Both the position numbers and the translations under genes were made by a program. From Halanaerobiales bacterium (GTDB taxonomy: Bacteria; Bacillota; Halanaerobiia; Halanaerobiales; Halanaerobiaceae), in the NCBI GenBank assembly GCA_016278485.1, contig JADQBT010000020.1, forward strand, positions 1-64,000: a stretch of 64,000 nucleotides of DNA, given 5' to 3'. The notes beneath the pieces were generated by a model. That model saw only the letters and a list, made by a program, of their open reading frames with translations, made no database searches and was not told where the DNA came from. Of this stretch, positions 9,213-17,932 are shown in pieces; position 1 is the first letter of the stretch; each line of letters opens with the position of its first letter.

Positions 9213-9241
9213 AATCCTGCCAGAAAACTTCCAGCAGGATT
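9213..9241 (-). terminator. Dispersed hairpin terminator (AATCCTGC type)
   Basis: The arms AATCCTGC and GCAGGATT flank a 13-base loop. Read on the minus strand, the hairpin is followed by TTTTTTGACG, as in a Rho-independent terminator. The same hairpin recurs at 23980, 54492 and 57494. Confidence 0.7.
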
Positions 9242-9247
9242 GCTAAA

Positions 9248-9425
9248 TAGCTATTTAACTTTTCCATCTACACAAACTTTAATTTTTGACTGCTTGTTTT
9301 CCAGTCAGGTTGCCATCTCTGCTTCAGTTTTTGCATCAGCAACAAAAACGTTCCCTGCCCTTCTCAATTTTTTTTGCTTCCAGATATCATTTTAATGCAA
9401 TTATCAATAAAAAGAAAAAGCAGGA
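9248..9425 (-). pseudogene. Remnant of the USP-like gene
   Basis: Bases 9248-9350 match the 3' end of the USP-like gene at 58352 (shared TTAACTTTTCCATCTAC and TTTCCAG..AGG with CATCTCTGCTTCAGTTTTTG). Bases 9365-9425 match its upstream flank (TTTTGCTTCCAGATATCATTTT). The middle, some 400 bases in the intact gene, is deleted. No usable reading frame is left. Confidence 0.7.
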
Positions 9426-9429
9426 CCAC

Positions 9430-9459
9430 TTGACAAAATCATAATTACTGTCTTATAAT
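9430..9459 (+). promoter_or_regulatory. Strong sigma-70 promoter of small RNA copy 1
   Basis: A consensus TTGACA (9430-9435) and a consensus TATAAT (9454-9459) are 18 bases apart on the plus strand. Transcription would start near 9466 and run into the structured RNA. The identical promoter occurs at 59575-59604. Confidence 0.8.
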
Positions 9460-9465
9460 TTAAGT

Positions 9466-9631
9466 ATAAAGATAAAATAAATGCATATTCTTAATAAAGA
9501 GGATTATTGAGGGCAGAACAGGCATCTGTCACACCCTCTGGGTATAAAGTGATGTGGGATACGCTGGGATACGCCGCCCCACCAATAATCCTCCCATTTT
9601 TTAATAAAGCCTTTTAAGGCTTTATTTTTTT
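9466..9631 (+). ncRNA. Structured small RNA, family not recognised (copy 1)
   Basis: This non-coding transcript has its own consensus promoter and a perfect terminator: 9-bp stem AATAAAGCC/GGCTTTATT at 9603-9626 followed by a T run. The body folds as a closed unit. An outer helix GAGGATTATTG (9499-9509) pairs with CAATAATCCTC (9583-9593). Inside it, AGGG/CCCT closes one arm and GTGGG/CCCAC another, giving a three-way junction. This copy carries a 10-base tandem duplication (GGGATACGCT then GGGATACGCC) compared with the copy at 59.6 kb. There is no open frame with a ribosome binding site. It does not look like 6S, SRP, tmRNA or a riboswitch family I know. Confidence 0.75.
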
Positions 9632-9849
9632 AATTGTACCCTCTTTTAAATATCTTTCAACTTTACTATTACTTACGTAATATAAACTCCTCACAAATAA
9701 TGTGTCTTTTCTACTAGCCCTGACCGCGACTAACACATTTTTATCAAACTCTTTGATAAATTCTATTCCTCCCTGAGAAGGGTGAACCCCAACATAGGGA
9801 TGTCCAATACCCCAACAAAATCTGTTGTTGAACTGTATTTGTTTATCAT
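9614..9849 (-). pseudogene. PBECR-type nuclease gene, broken copy
   Basis: Both ends match the intact gene at 59749-60126: the 3' part up to CCCCAACATAGG and the 5' part from GATGTCCAATACCCC. The 142 bases between them are missing, so the reading frame is shifted as well as shortened. The 3' end still overlaps the terminator of the small RNA, as in the intact copy. Confidence 0.75.
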
Positions 9850-9894
9850 AATAAACCCCACTTTTCTTATGCTAATTATAACAATTTACCATTT

Positions 9895-9995
9895 ATAGTA
9901 TAATTCCTGCAAATATCACAAAAAAATCTATTTCACATGGGGTTTAACTTTCTTACCTCACAAATAGCTCCAGCCCAATCAGCGGCCAGTAGAAT
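9895..9995 (-). mobile_element. IS21-type transposase remnant
   Basis: About 80 bases are shared almost exactly with 60168-60258. On the minus strand they encode LLAADWAGAICEVRK, which agrees with the end of the IstA-like fragment at 63654 (LLAADWAGGFC). The frame is broken by stops. It marks the edge of a duplicated block and lies directly downstream of a SEC-C gene. Confidence 0.5.
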
Positions 9996-10033
9996 TTTGC
10001 CAGCAGACTACTATCACATTTTATCCCCTAAAA

Positions 10034-10780
10034 TTACTCGTCTTTCCCCAGGCAGCACTTTTTGTACTTCTTCCCACTACCACACGGACATGGATCGTTC
10101 CTAACAACCTTTTTCCTATGCTTCATATCAATTATATTGGTTTGATTAAAATCGAATGGTTTATCCGGAAGTGGTCTCAGGTTTGGTTTCTCAAACTTCT
10201 CAAATATCTCGTAAGGTGTATGCCCGTTGTTCTCCCAGATTCTGATGTTATTGGAAAGCTCCATAACAAGCTGAATTACTTGATTAGCCTGGTCCATATC
10301 CTGAAAGCTAATGCCCCGGTCGTTAAAAATATCTAATATAATTTGCATATTCAGTCCAAATTTACATGTCCCATGAACATCCTCGCAGAGCCATTCAGCT
10401 TTTTCTTCCTCGCCCTTAAAAAAGTTCTTCTTTATATATTTGATTAAGGCATTGTACTCTTTAGATTTCTCAAAATAACCTTCATCAACGTATTTGAGAA
10501 GTTCAATCTTATTTGGAACGTAGTGAGGCTTATCTCTCTTTTTCCTCAACATTAAATCAAACTCATCATGTTCCATGATAGCCTCATGAACAAAGTGGTC
10601 TTTGTAAGTTTCAATGAAAGCATCTTCCAGCTCTGCTGATGGATTGGAGAGAAGTTCTTCAACTTCAGTAAGACTGATTTGATCTTTATTCTGGCTGTTG
10701 TAAATTTCTACAACTTTTTCCTTGTGGACCATTCCATAAAGATTTGATAATGAGATTATATACTGTGTTAATTGGCTCAT
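10034..10780 (-). CDS. SEC-C motif protein (copy 1)
   Basis: This 248-residue soluble protein ends in a SEC-C zinc-binding motif, [16 protein letters not shown], the same module that sits at the tail of SecA. The rest is helical and acidic, without a motif I recognise. SEC-C tails often accompany nucleic acid or protein-binding domains in defence-island genes, but the role here is unknown. Full-length paralogues lie at 57560 and 60260 and a chimeric one at 41997. This copy differs in having VVRNDPCP where the others have VGRNDPCP. Confidence 0.75.
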   Translation of the reverse strand: MSQLTQYIISLSNLYGMVHKEKVVEIYNSQNKDQISLTEVEELLSNPSAELEDAFIETYKDHFVHEAIMEHDEFDLMLRKKRDKPHYVPNKIELLKYVDEGYFEKSKEYNALIKYIKKNFFKGEEEKAEWLCEDVHGTCKFGLNMQIILDIFNDRGISFQDMDQANQVIQLVMELSNNIRIWENNGHTPYEIFEKFEKPNLRPLPDKPFDFNQTNIIDMKHRKKVVRNDPCPCGSGKKYKKCCLGKDE

Positions 10781-10869
10781 TGCATCACTCCGTTCATTGA
10801 TTTTAAAGTATGATTACCTGGGCTGTACTACAGAAATAAGAAGGATTTTCTTCATATTGATACTCATTA

Positions 10870-11511
10870 TTAATCTTCCAAAGATGTATCTTTTACCCAA
10901 ACTTCTTGATAAGTCTTATCTTGCGAAAACCCAAATTTCTCTAACAGACATATTAACTTCATTTTTTCAACTTTATAATTTGGATCTTCTTCTTTAATTT
11001 TCTCTCTACCGTCTTTTTCAAATGGTACTGGAGTTACTGTTATAACACCTGCTCCTCGTCCAAGTACATCTACGAGTAAAGCTAAAACTATTGTTCCTAC
11101 TCCTTTATTGCGAAACTCCGGCTTTATATAAAATCTATCAATATATAGTACCCCATTATCAAAATATTCTTCTTTTAACCCCCCATCACTGTTAACAATA
11201 GGTGATACTGCAAGTTCTAAATCTCCACTAAAGGCATCAGCTGTATCATAGACATCTATCCAGGTATTATTGGCGTAATCATATTCAGAAATATAATAAC
11301 ATACACTCTCACCTATCTTTGTCTTATCTTCTGACTCATAATTATCATATAACTCTATATCTATATAATATTTGTTTATATAATCATCTGGCTCATTTAC
11401 ACGCAACCAATCAGAAGAACTTAATGACATATTTATATTTACTTTTAACAGATTAGGGTCTATATCATTCTCCTTCAGTTTATAAAAAGCTTTTTGTAGT
11501 TTATCTCTCAT
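10870..11511 (-). CDS. GNAT family N-acetyltransferase
   Basis: The 213-residue protein has the GNAT core. A strand YIDRFYIKPEFRNKGVG (near residues 124-140) provides the acetyl-CoA pyrophosphate loop of the form R-x-x-G-x-G, and a helix LALLVDVLG follows. A C-terminal LEKFGF stretch fits the last strand. The N-terminal 100 residues are unusual, with many Tyr and Asp. The substrate is unknown. It is followed by a hairpin and stands apart from its neighbours. Confidence 0.7.
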   Translation of the reverse strand: MRDKLQKAFYKLKENDIDPNLLKVNINMSLSSSDWLRVNEPDDYINKYYIDIELYDNYESEDKTKIGESVCYYISEYDYANNTWIDVYDTADAFSGDLELAVSPIVNSDGGLKEEYFDNGVLYIDRFYIKPEFRNKGVGTIVLALLVDVLGRGAGVITVTPVPFEKDGREKIKEEDPNYKVEKMKLICLLEKFGFSQDKTYQEVWVKDTSLED

Positions 11512-11565
11512 GATATCTATCCCCTTCTAATAGAAATAATCTTATCTTTCACTAACATTAAAAAA

Positions 11566-11597
11566 GCCCTTTAAGCTGTAAAAAGCGTTAAAAGGGC
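11566..11597. terminator. Hairpin terminator
   Basis: GCCCTTT (11566-11572) pairs with AAAGGGC (11591-11597). On the minus strand it is followed by TTTTTAATG, so it would end transcription of whatever lay upstream, now an exopolysaccharide gene remnant. Confidence 0.55.
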
Positions 11598-11612
11598 ACA
11601 TTAATATCTTAT

Positions 11613-11838
11613 CTATGATGCTTTGTGTCCCATAAATATTACTTTAAAAATTTCCAAAATAATTTTCAAGTCAAAAAAGAATGAGCTTTTATTGGCATAT
11701 AGTAAATCCAGGCGAAGCTTGCCCTCAGCATCCGAACTATAAAAACCGTAAACCTAAGCTAAACCGGTAATACCTGTTTTTATTTGATGCCGATACTTGT
11801 AGTCTAGTATTTCATCTTCAAACACAAGAAAGAGTAAT
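11613..11838 (-). pseudogene. Bacterial sugar transferase C-terminal remnant
   Basis: The minus strand encodes DYKYRHQIKTGITGLA, a TAG stop, and then VYGFYSSDAEGKLRLDLLY followed by FFFDLKIILEIFKVI. This is the C-terminus of the polyprenyl-phosphate sugar transferase family (PF02397) of exopolysaccharide synthesis, where homologues have GITGLAQVNG: the Gln codon has become TAG. The normal stop is at 11613-11615. Only about 70 of the roughly 200-450 codons remain, so it is a decayed fragment. Confidence 0.8.
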
Positions 11839-12024
11839 CATATTTTACTTTTTGGATGATTAAGTTTAGTAAATATTGAACTTGCCAGCTTAAGTATTGG
11901 TTCCATAAATATACCTGCCTTATAATTATACTAACTAAAATTAGTTTGTTTTATTAGTGATAATCTTAAAATCATTTACTTTTACATATTTTAATAATTT
12001 AGAAATTTTTCTTATAAACCTTAA

Positions 12025-13158
12025 CTATAATTTAAAAAGCTCCTCCATAATATCCTTCTTTAACTTTCCCAATGATAAATTTACAATTTCTTTCTCACTT
12101 ATCGGCATAGCAAATAGAGTTCTGATTATTTCTTTCTGACTAATATGTTCATCTGGAATCAACGCATTAATTTCCTCAACCAACTCATCAGAGTAAATGT
12201 GTCTTTTGTAAACTAAATCTGCTACAATATCACTATGTCCATTGTATATTTCTTTTAATTTGCCCTCAAAACTAATCCCAGCGTTTTTCCTATTAAATGT
12301 TACTTCTAGCTCTTTACTCTTGCCAGAAAAAACATCTATATTATTTAAATTGAAAGAAAATATTCTCTTCTTATTATCATTTTTTAAATATGGATGGTTA
12401 TCTTTATCCAGCGGTAATTCTAAATCCTTTTTTAATTGACTATTGCAAACTTTACAGCTTGGAATAAGATTAAAAAAAGATAATGCTAAATAAGGATGTT
12501 TTGACTTAGTTAAATAATGGTCAAATTCAGGCCTGGTAATCTTCATATTATTATTAACTATGGTAGAAGTATAAAGACGATTACAGTATGGACAGACATT
12601 TACATCTAACTTTTTGGCAAGATCATAAGCATTCCAATTTTTAAAATGTCCACTACCCTTAACAAATTTATTATAATCAAATATTTTTTTAAGAAATATA
12701 TTTACATAATCCTTGGCATCAACTCTATTCAGTCCATTTCTGGCAAAATTATAATTATTAAATTCGATAATAATATCTTTATGAGCTATCGGCTTTGCTG
12801 TAATAATATTTTTTGTATATAAAACATGATTCGGATCCAAAAAATCTTTCAATAATTTTTCCAGTTCTGAATTAATTTTATAAAAATCTTCTTTTAAATC
12901 ATTATACTTGAAATTTCGAGAATCAAAAATATTGTTAAATATATTTTTCCTTTTTGATATAACATTAAACCAGCCATTATAACGCCTATAGTCAGATTTT
13001 AACTCAATTCCTTTTTCAAACTCATCTATGGCTAAATCACCATCATTAATAGCAATAAAGTTTAAATAGAATCTAATTGTTCCTTCAATATAGTCTTTTA
13101 TATTCTGATAGTGTTCCAATTCCAGACCATCTTCAACATACTCTTTTATACCAATCAT
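12025..13158 (-). CDS. HNH endonuclease, Septu PtuB-like
   Basis: The 377-residue product has a central HNH domain: CPYC near residue 190, the catalytic EFDHYLTKSKHPYLALS near 210 and CKVCN near 236, so two CxxC pairs frame the His. It starts 4 bases after the ATPase gene stop with an AAGGAA ribosome binding site, so the two are one operon. An AAA/SMC-like ATPase followed by an HNH nuclease is the gene order of Septu (PtuA-PtuB) and of some retron effectors. No reverse transcriptase lies beside it. The nuclease looks intact although its ATPase partner is interrupted. Confidence 0.8.
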   Translation of the reverse strand: MIGIKEYVEDGLELEHYQNIKDYIEGTIRFYLNFIAINDGDLAIDEFEKGIELKSDYRRYNGWFNVISKRKNIFNNIFDSRNFKYNDLKEDFYKINSELEKLLKDFLDPNHVLYTKNIITAKPIAHKDIIIEFNNYNFARNGLNRVDAKDYVNIFLKKIFDYNKFVKGSGHFKNWNAYDLAKKLDVNVCPYCNRLYTSTIVNNNMKITRPEFDHYLTKSKHPYLALSFFNLIPSCKVCNSQLKKDLELPLDKDNHPYLKNDNKKRIFSFNLNNIDVFSGKSKELEVTFNRKNAGISFEGKLKEIYNGHSDIVADLVYKRHIYSDELVEEINALIPDEHISQKEIIRTLFAMPISEKEIVNLSLGKLKKDIMEELFKL

Positions 13159-13162
13159 ATAA

Positions 13163-14827
13163 TTACATTTCCTTAAATTTCTTATTTATTAATTTTCTCA
13201 AGTATGATTTTAAAACCGGCTCACCTATTAATTCCGAAATCTTTTTTATCCTCTCAAAGTCTTCGTCTGTAACTTCATCTTCTTTTAAATCATTAATTAC
13301 TCCCTCTACAGTTTCTTTTGCAAATTCTCCAAAGGTACTGTCCATAAAAAAGTCATCTTTAAAAAGTTTATGAATATTTTGAGCAAAAGTATTATCACGA
13401 TTTTTTATCACTTTGCAGTTACCATTTACATCAGCTTCAATTTTAATTACATCTTTTTGGGCTAAATCAGAAATAATAAATGGAGAATGGGTGGTGATTA
13501 TAAACTGAAAATTAAAATCATTAAATAGACTAACAAAGTCTATTTAATTAGAAATTATTCTTCTGCTCCACTCAGGATGCATAGATTTATCTGGTTCATC
13601 AATCATAATTATTATTGTTTCTACACTGCGATGACTCTTTATAACGTTTATACCACTACTTATTTCTGAGAATAAATTTATATAAATTCTTTCTCCCATG
13701 CTAAGTGGCTCAAATTTAACAACTATATTGCCATTTAAAAAATTTTCATCTCCTGTACTAGTTTTATCAACCAGTTTCAATAAATTTATTATTTTATCAT
13801 CTAAAACACTTTCTATAGTAATTTTAATTTTATTTTCGGTAAAATAATCAGCAGTTAATTCTTTCTCGACCAACCCAATATAATCTTTAATTGCTGAATA
13901 ATAAGGCATAGTATCATAACTGTTATTATAGGCTTGATTAAGTAATTTAAATTCGTTTTTTAAAATCTTAAATAAATCGGTTTTATTAATTGAATCCAAC
14001 GAGTTAATTGAATCTTTTATGTCTATAAAATCATTTTTAAATTTTTCTTCTATTTCATTCTCCAAATGATTATATAAACTGAGAACATAATTTTTTAGAG
14101 TTTCTAAAATATATTTATTCTTAGAGGATAAATTATTTGAAACAGTAATAGAAAGATCTTCAAATATCCCGTAAGAAAAATTTGTGTCGATAATTAAAAA
14201 AATATCATTCTTAAAGTTAGTAAATTCTTTAGAATCTCGATTTTTCAGGCTGCTAATAAATTTATATTTATTGATCTCTTTAGCTTTCCGAACATTAAAT
14301 CTTAGGTAGTCAAAGCCGTAATAATCATTACTAAAATCACGATTCTTGTAATCTGGAGAAAACCATTCTCTAATATTTAAGTGAGCAATTTGATGTTTAT
14401 GATCTGCAAATTGTGCATACTCTTTAAAAATAAATTCATTTTTTTCTTCATGAAACCCAACAATAAATGTGTATACTTCTTTCGATTCTTCTGGGAAATT
14501 AGTTAAATTCTCAATTTTCCAGGGATTATAACCTTCAATACAAAAAGTATTTTCTTCTAAATGATATAATAGAAAACTTCCTTCACCTAGATTTCGTTTC
14601 TCATTTCTTTGTTGGGCTAAGGCATCAATTATGCTTGTTTTTCCAGCCCCATTTTTACCAACTATTACTGAAATATTATCAATGTCACCATAATCTAAGT
14701 TAAAGGAATTATCTCTTTCCAGCAATATTTTATTATTTTTATAAGCAACATTAAAGTTTGAAGAAAAATTCAAGCCAACTTTTTTTAAGTTATTATAATT
14801 TTCTATCCAGGCATAAATTAATTCCAT
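13163..14827 (-). pseudogene. Septu PtuA-like AAA ATPase split by an in-frame stop
   Basis: The first 427 codons (13544-14827) encode an SMC/AAA_21-type ATPase with Walker A GKNGAGKTS near residue 56, a signature PLSMGERIYINL near 388 and Walker B IMIDEPDKSMHPEW near 410. A TAA at 13544-13546 stops it. The same frame then continues without shift through QFIITTHSPFIISDL (H-loop) to the end of a further 82-codon frame at 13163. Reading through would give a normal 554-residue protein, so a single base change, for instance TTA to TAA, explains the break. The truncated protein lacks the H-loop and would not be expected to hydrolyse ATP normally. A sequencing error is the alternative. Confidence 0.8.
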
Positions 14828-15085
14828 TGAAACACCTCATCGTATATAATGTTTTTATTTTGAATTTAGTTTAGTTAATATTAATCCCAGTATAATACAT
14901 TTATTTTATTTCCGCAATTGACAACTGATATATTTAAAATCTATTTGCAAGTATTACTTTAAAAAACAGTTTAAACAAACCAAAAAACAAGTATTAATTG
15001 TTTTTATATATATTTTTGATTTTTTCTTGATTTATTTTTATGAGTTTGTTATTATGAGTATAATATAATTAAGGAGGTATTAATT
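14828..15085. promoter_or_regulatory. Divergent promoter region
   Basis: This gap separates the minus-strand ATPase/HNH operon from the plus-strand HTH gene. A TATAAT at 15059-15064 lies 22 bases before the AAGGAGG of the plus-strand gene. Because the box is so close to the ribosome binding site, the leader would be very short. I see no gene or repeat here. Confidence 0.4.
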
Positions 15086-15661
15086 ATGTCTAAAAAATTT
15101 ATTTTTAATCCTAGAACACATAATATAGAAGATATTATATCTTTTATTATTGAAAAAGTAATCAAAAATGAGCAAAGTGTTAATAGTCTAGGCAAAGAAC
15201 ATGGTTATGATCAAGGAACAGTTTATGTTTGGAATAGAAAAAAAACCGAAATATTAAACACATTTCTTACTCAAATGTCATTTGATGAGCAAATAAAAAT
15301 CATGGACAATTTTACTGATAAAGATTTTTTGAAGTTCTCTGATGAATTATTAAAAATTAGTAATACAAAAGAAAACTTTGCAGAGACTGATAAAAAAATT
15401 ATGGACAATTTTACTGTAAAAGCTAGAGAATTCATAGAAAATTATAATGAAATTTTAGATAAAAATAATACTGACAAACTGCAGTCCCATGATGAAGATC
15501 TTTCAACTCAAAGCAAACTTTTAAGAAAAAAACTGACTCGATATATAAAAAGTGATGATTCAACTCTTAGAATAGCGATAAAAAATAATTTTGATGAGGT
15601 TGTTGATGTTATTATTGATGACGAAGAGTTCTTACAGAAAATATTACATATTATTATTTAA
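15086..15661 (+). CDS. Small helix-turn-helix protein of unknown role
   Basis: This 191-residue protein is preceded by a strong AAGGAGG. Residues 25-50 (NEQSVNSLGKEHGYDQG, then TVYVWNRKK) form a helix-turn-helix of the kind found at the N-terminus of transposase OrfA proteins and some regulators. The rest is helical, with the short phrase KIMDNFT occurring twice (near residues 71 and 108). It has no catalytic domain. It is one of very few plus-strand genes and is divergent from the Septu-like pair, so it could regulate that pair. It ends at a strong hairpin. Confidence 0.5.
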   Translation: MSKKFIFNPRTHNIEDIISFIIEKVIKNEQSVNSLGKEHGYDQGTVYVWNRKKTEILNTFLTQMSFDEQIKIMDNFTDKDFLKFSDELLKISNTKENFAETDKKIMDNFTVKAREFIENYNEILDKNNTDKLQSHDEDLSTQSKLLRKKLTRYIKSDDSTLRIAIKNNFDEVVDVIIDDEEFLQKILHIII

Positions 15662-15698
15662 TATGTAGTTAATATAAATTTATAGGCTAAAGTAAAAA

Positions 15699-15740
15699 TA
15701 GCCCTATAACCTCTAAAAGCTATAGGGCTAACCATCTTAT
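15699..15740. terminator. Hairpin terminator between convergent genes
   Basis: TAGCCCTATA (15699-15708) pairs perfectly with TATAGGGCTA (15721-15730). It is followed by a T-rich run on the plus strand and preceded by an A-rich run, so it can serve both the plus-strand HTH gene and the minus-strand kinase operon. Confidence 0.75.
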
Positions 15741-15783
15741 TTTTTACGTCACTTTCTAAAAAATATATATTAAACTAAATGCT

Positions 15784-17082
15784 CTACAAATTATATTTAT
15801 TTAAAAAGTCCTCAAAAACCTTCCGCCATACTCGTACATGTCTGCTTTCATCGCTTAAGGGATCATCTTCAAATCTTTCCGAAAAATAGGTTCTTTTCAT
15901 ATCTGCTGATAATAACCAATCTTTAATAAAATTGACTTTGCTATTTAAATTACTTTTTTCATTTATTTTTTCTACAATTGTATTGATTCGCTTCATTCTA
16001 TTATTCTCAGCAATAGTTGTATTATTCTGAGTTTCTCTCCAGTCAGGTATTTTTGCAGCAGATTGATTTTGTTTCAATGCCTCAAATAGTCCTTCACTCA
16101 AATCAGTTTTATCTTCATCAATCATTTGAATTAAATTATTATCTCTTATTTTATTTAAATCAGTCTCTGATAAAAAATCACCAATTAAATTATGAGAATA
16201 AAATTTGGGAAAAGATCTACCGAATGAACTTTTAAAGTTAGAAAAGCTCATTTTTCTTTTGCTAGTTGAATATCCTGTAGCAAATTCCTTTGCACCAATA
16301 CCCATACAAACAAGTCCATAAACATCTTCAAAATTTATAATTACCTGTTTTTTAGCTCTAATACCAATTAAATATGAAATCTCTAATAGACTGGAAGCTA
16401 TTCGAGGACTAATTTGATAAAGTGTATCATATTTATTTCTTAAAATAACTATATAAATTCCATCCAGTTCTCTCAAAGTAGATATATTATCTAATATAGT
16501 TTGTAAAACAGTATTATCATCAAAATTACTCTGAAGTAATATACTATCATCAATTGTTAAAGAAGCTAAAAAATCTCTATTATATTCTGATTTTAGTTCG
16601 AGCGCATTCTTAATCCATTTTAATTGTTCTGTAAATCCATCTTCTGCACTTTTAATAATTGGAACTGGCAATATATATTTACTTGCCTTAATTTCTTTTT
16701 GAAAATCAAGGCAGCACTTAATTTTTTGATTAATTCCTGCTTCAGAATCTGGAAGGCTAACAGGCCAAGAGTAATGTTCTTTATGCTCATTAAACCACTC
16801 GGTTATATTTTGATATTTATCAGAGTTATAGTTTTCTGATTCAGCAAACCAGGGATAAGTTGTAAGTCGGGGGAAAACTATGTTATCTGAGTCCTCTTCT
16901 GCTATTAATTCTGTCAAATATAACTGAGGGTCAAATAGAATTTCTCTATCACTATATTTATTGTCATTAATTCTACTTTTTAAATATTCTCTATTTATAC
17001 CACTTGGCAGTAACATGACCCCTGAAATATCATCAATACAACTTGTTCTATAACCCAAATTCTTATACAGCACTATTATCAC
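15784..17082 (-). CDS. Unknown protein, last gene of the kinase operon
   Basis: I do not recognise this 432-residue soluble protein. It alternates hydrophobic strands and helices in its first 300 residues (PQLYLTELIAEED, YILPVPIIKSAEDGF, GIYIVILRN, QVIINFEDVYGLVCMGIGAKEF), a pattern that would suit an alpha/beta barrel, though that is a guess. The C-terminal 100 residues are helical and charged. Its first codons overlap the end of the kinase gene. The GTG at 17073 has a better-spaced GGAAGG than the GTG at 17082. It is probably either the kinase substrate or the effector of this operon. Confidence 0.55.
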   Translation of the reverse strand: MIIVLYKNLGYRTSCIDDISGVMLLPSGINREYLKSRINDNKYSDREILFDPQLYLTELIAEEDSDNIVFPRLTTYPWFAESENYNSDKYQNITEWFNEHKEHYSWPVSLPDSEAGINQKIKCCLDFQKEIKASKYILPVPIIKSAEDGFTEQLKWIKNALELKSEYNRDFLASLTIDDSILLQSNFDDNTVLQTILDNISTLRELDGIYIVILRNKYDTLYQISPRIASSLLEISYLIGIRAKKQVIINFEDVYGLVCMGIGAKEFATGYSTSKRKMSFSNFKSSFGRSFPKFYSHNLIGDFLSETDLNKIRDNNLIQMIDEDKTDLSEGLFEALKQNQSAAKIPDWRETQNNTTIAENNRMKRINTIVEKINEKSNLNSKVNFIKDWLLSADMKRTYFSERFEDDPLSDESRHVRVWRKVFEDFLNKYNL

Positions 17083-17932
17083 CTTCCATCAAATATTCAA
17101 TAACTTCTTTACCAGAAAAAGGTCGATCGATAGGTCTTGTTTTAAGCAGATAATTAATAACATTCGCAATTTTATTGTCAAAATTTAACTTAGCTGACTT
17201 TATTGGTTTTGGATTTATCCTTCCTATCACTGTATAATTAAATCCATATGGATGCTGACCAGTATATGCTTCATATAGAACTATACCTAGAGAAAACAGA
17301 TCACTTTTTATGGTGAGATTTTTCCTTGCAGTTAATTGTTCAGGTGACATATATACCGGAGTACCTACTACCATCCCAGTTTTAGTAATGGTGGATAAAT
17401 CGTGGTGTTTTGCTATTCCTAAATCTATTAATATAAAATCCTCTTCAGTTTTCATTATATTTGCTGGCTTAATATCCCTATGCAAAATATCGTGTTCCCA
17501 GAGTTGATCAATTGCTTTACACATAGAAACAATCAATTTTTTCATCTCAAAATCCTTTAATTGCCGAACTTTTATTACATTCTTTAAATTTTCACCCGAT
17601 ATAAAATCAGTTACTGCATAATAATAATTTTTATCTCTTATTTGAATACTACCAGAATCAATCAAGTCTACAAAGTAAGGAGAATCTAATTCTTTAAGTT
17701 TTTCAACCTCTCTTTCAGCTCTTATTGTCATACCAGGTTTATAAATTTTTAAAAATAGCTCTTCCTCTTCCTTTTTTACTTTAAACACAAATCCCTGAGC
17801 TCCTGATTCAAGAGTATCAACTACTGAATAATTATCAAATAGGTCATCAACTTCATCCAGTGTTAAATAAAAAGTTGCATCTTCAATCATTAACCACCAG
17901 TCCTCTCTTATATTTAAATTAATACCTTCCAT
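17063..17932 (-). CDS. Serine/threonine protein kinase
   Basis: This is a Hanks-type kinase domain with almost nothing else, 275 or 289 residues depending on the start. It has a glycine loop LESGAQGFVFKVK, the Lys of LFLKIYKPG, the catalytic loop LHRDIKPANI near residue 140, DLG in place of DFG (LIDLGIAKH), and the activation segment GTPVYMSPEQLT. No transmembrane or sensor domain is attached, unlike typical PASTA kinases. The ATG at 17890 (MIEDATFYL) has a GAGAGG upstream; the ATG at 17932 overlaps the previous gene. Kinases in defence operons can act by phosphorylating a partner after infection; here that partner is presumably one of the neighbours. Confidence 0.9.
   Translation of the reverse strand: MEGINLNIREDWWLMIEDATFYLTLDEVDDLFDNYSVVDTLESGAQGFVFKVKKEEEELFLKIYKPGMTIRAEREVEKLKELDSPYFVDLIDSGSIQIRDKNYYYAVTDFISGENLKNVIKVRQLKDFEMKKLIVSMCKAIDQLWEHDILHRDIKPANIMKTEEDFILIDLGIAKHHDLSTITKTGMVVGTPVYMSPEQLTARKNLTIKSDLFSLGIVLYEAYTGQHPYGFNYTVIGRINPKPIKSAKLNFDNKIANVINYLLKTRPIDRPFSGKEVIEYLMEGDNSAV

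Noticed and set aside
9466-9631. The small RNA as 6S, SRP, tmRNA or a riboswitch
   Set aside because: It lacks the long rod with central bubble of 6S, the SRP tetraloop and the tmRNA tag frame. It ends at its own terminator with no downstream sense gene to regulate.
12025-14827. The ATPase/HNH pair as part of a retron
   Set aside because: No reverse transcriptase or msr/msd-like repeat lies next to it. The DRT-type RT is 37 kb away and belongs to another class.
15784-17082. The 432-residue protein as a DpdA/TGT-like enzyme
   Set aside because: The strand-helix pattern might fit a barrel, but no zinc-binding Cys cluster or conserved catalytic Asp context is visible and no preQ0 pathway gene is nearby.
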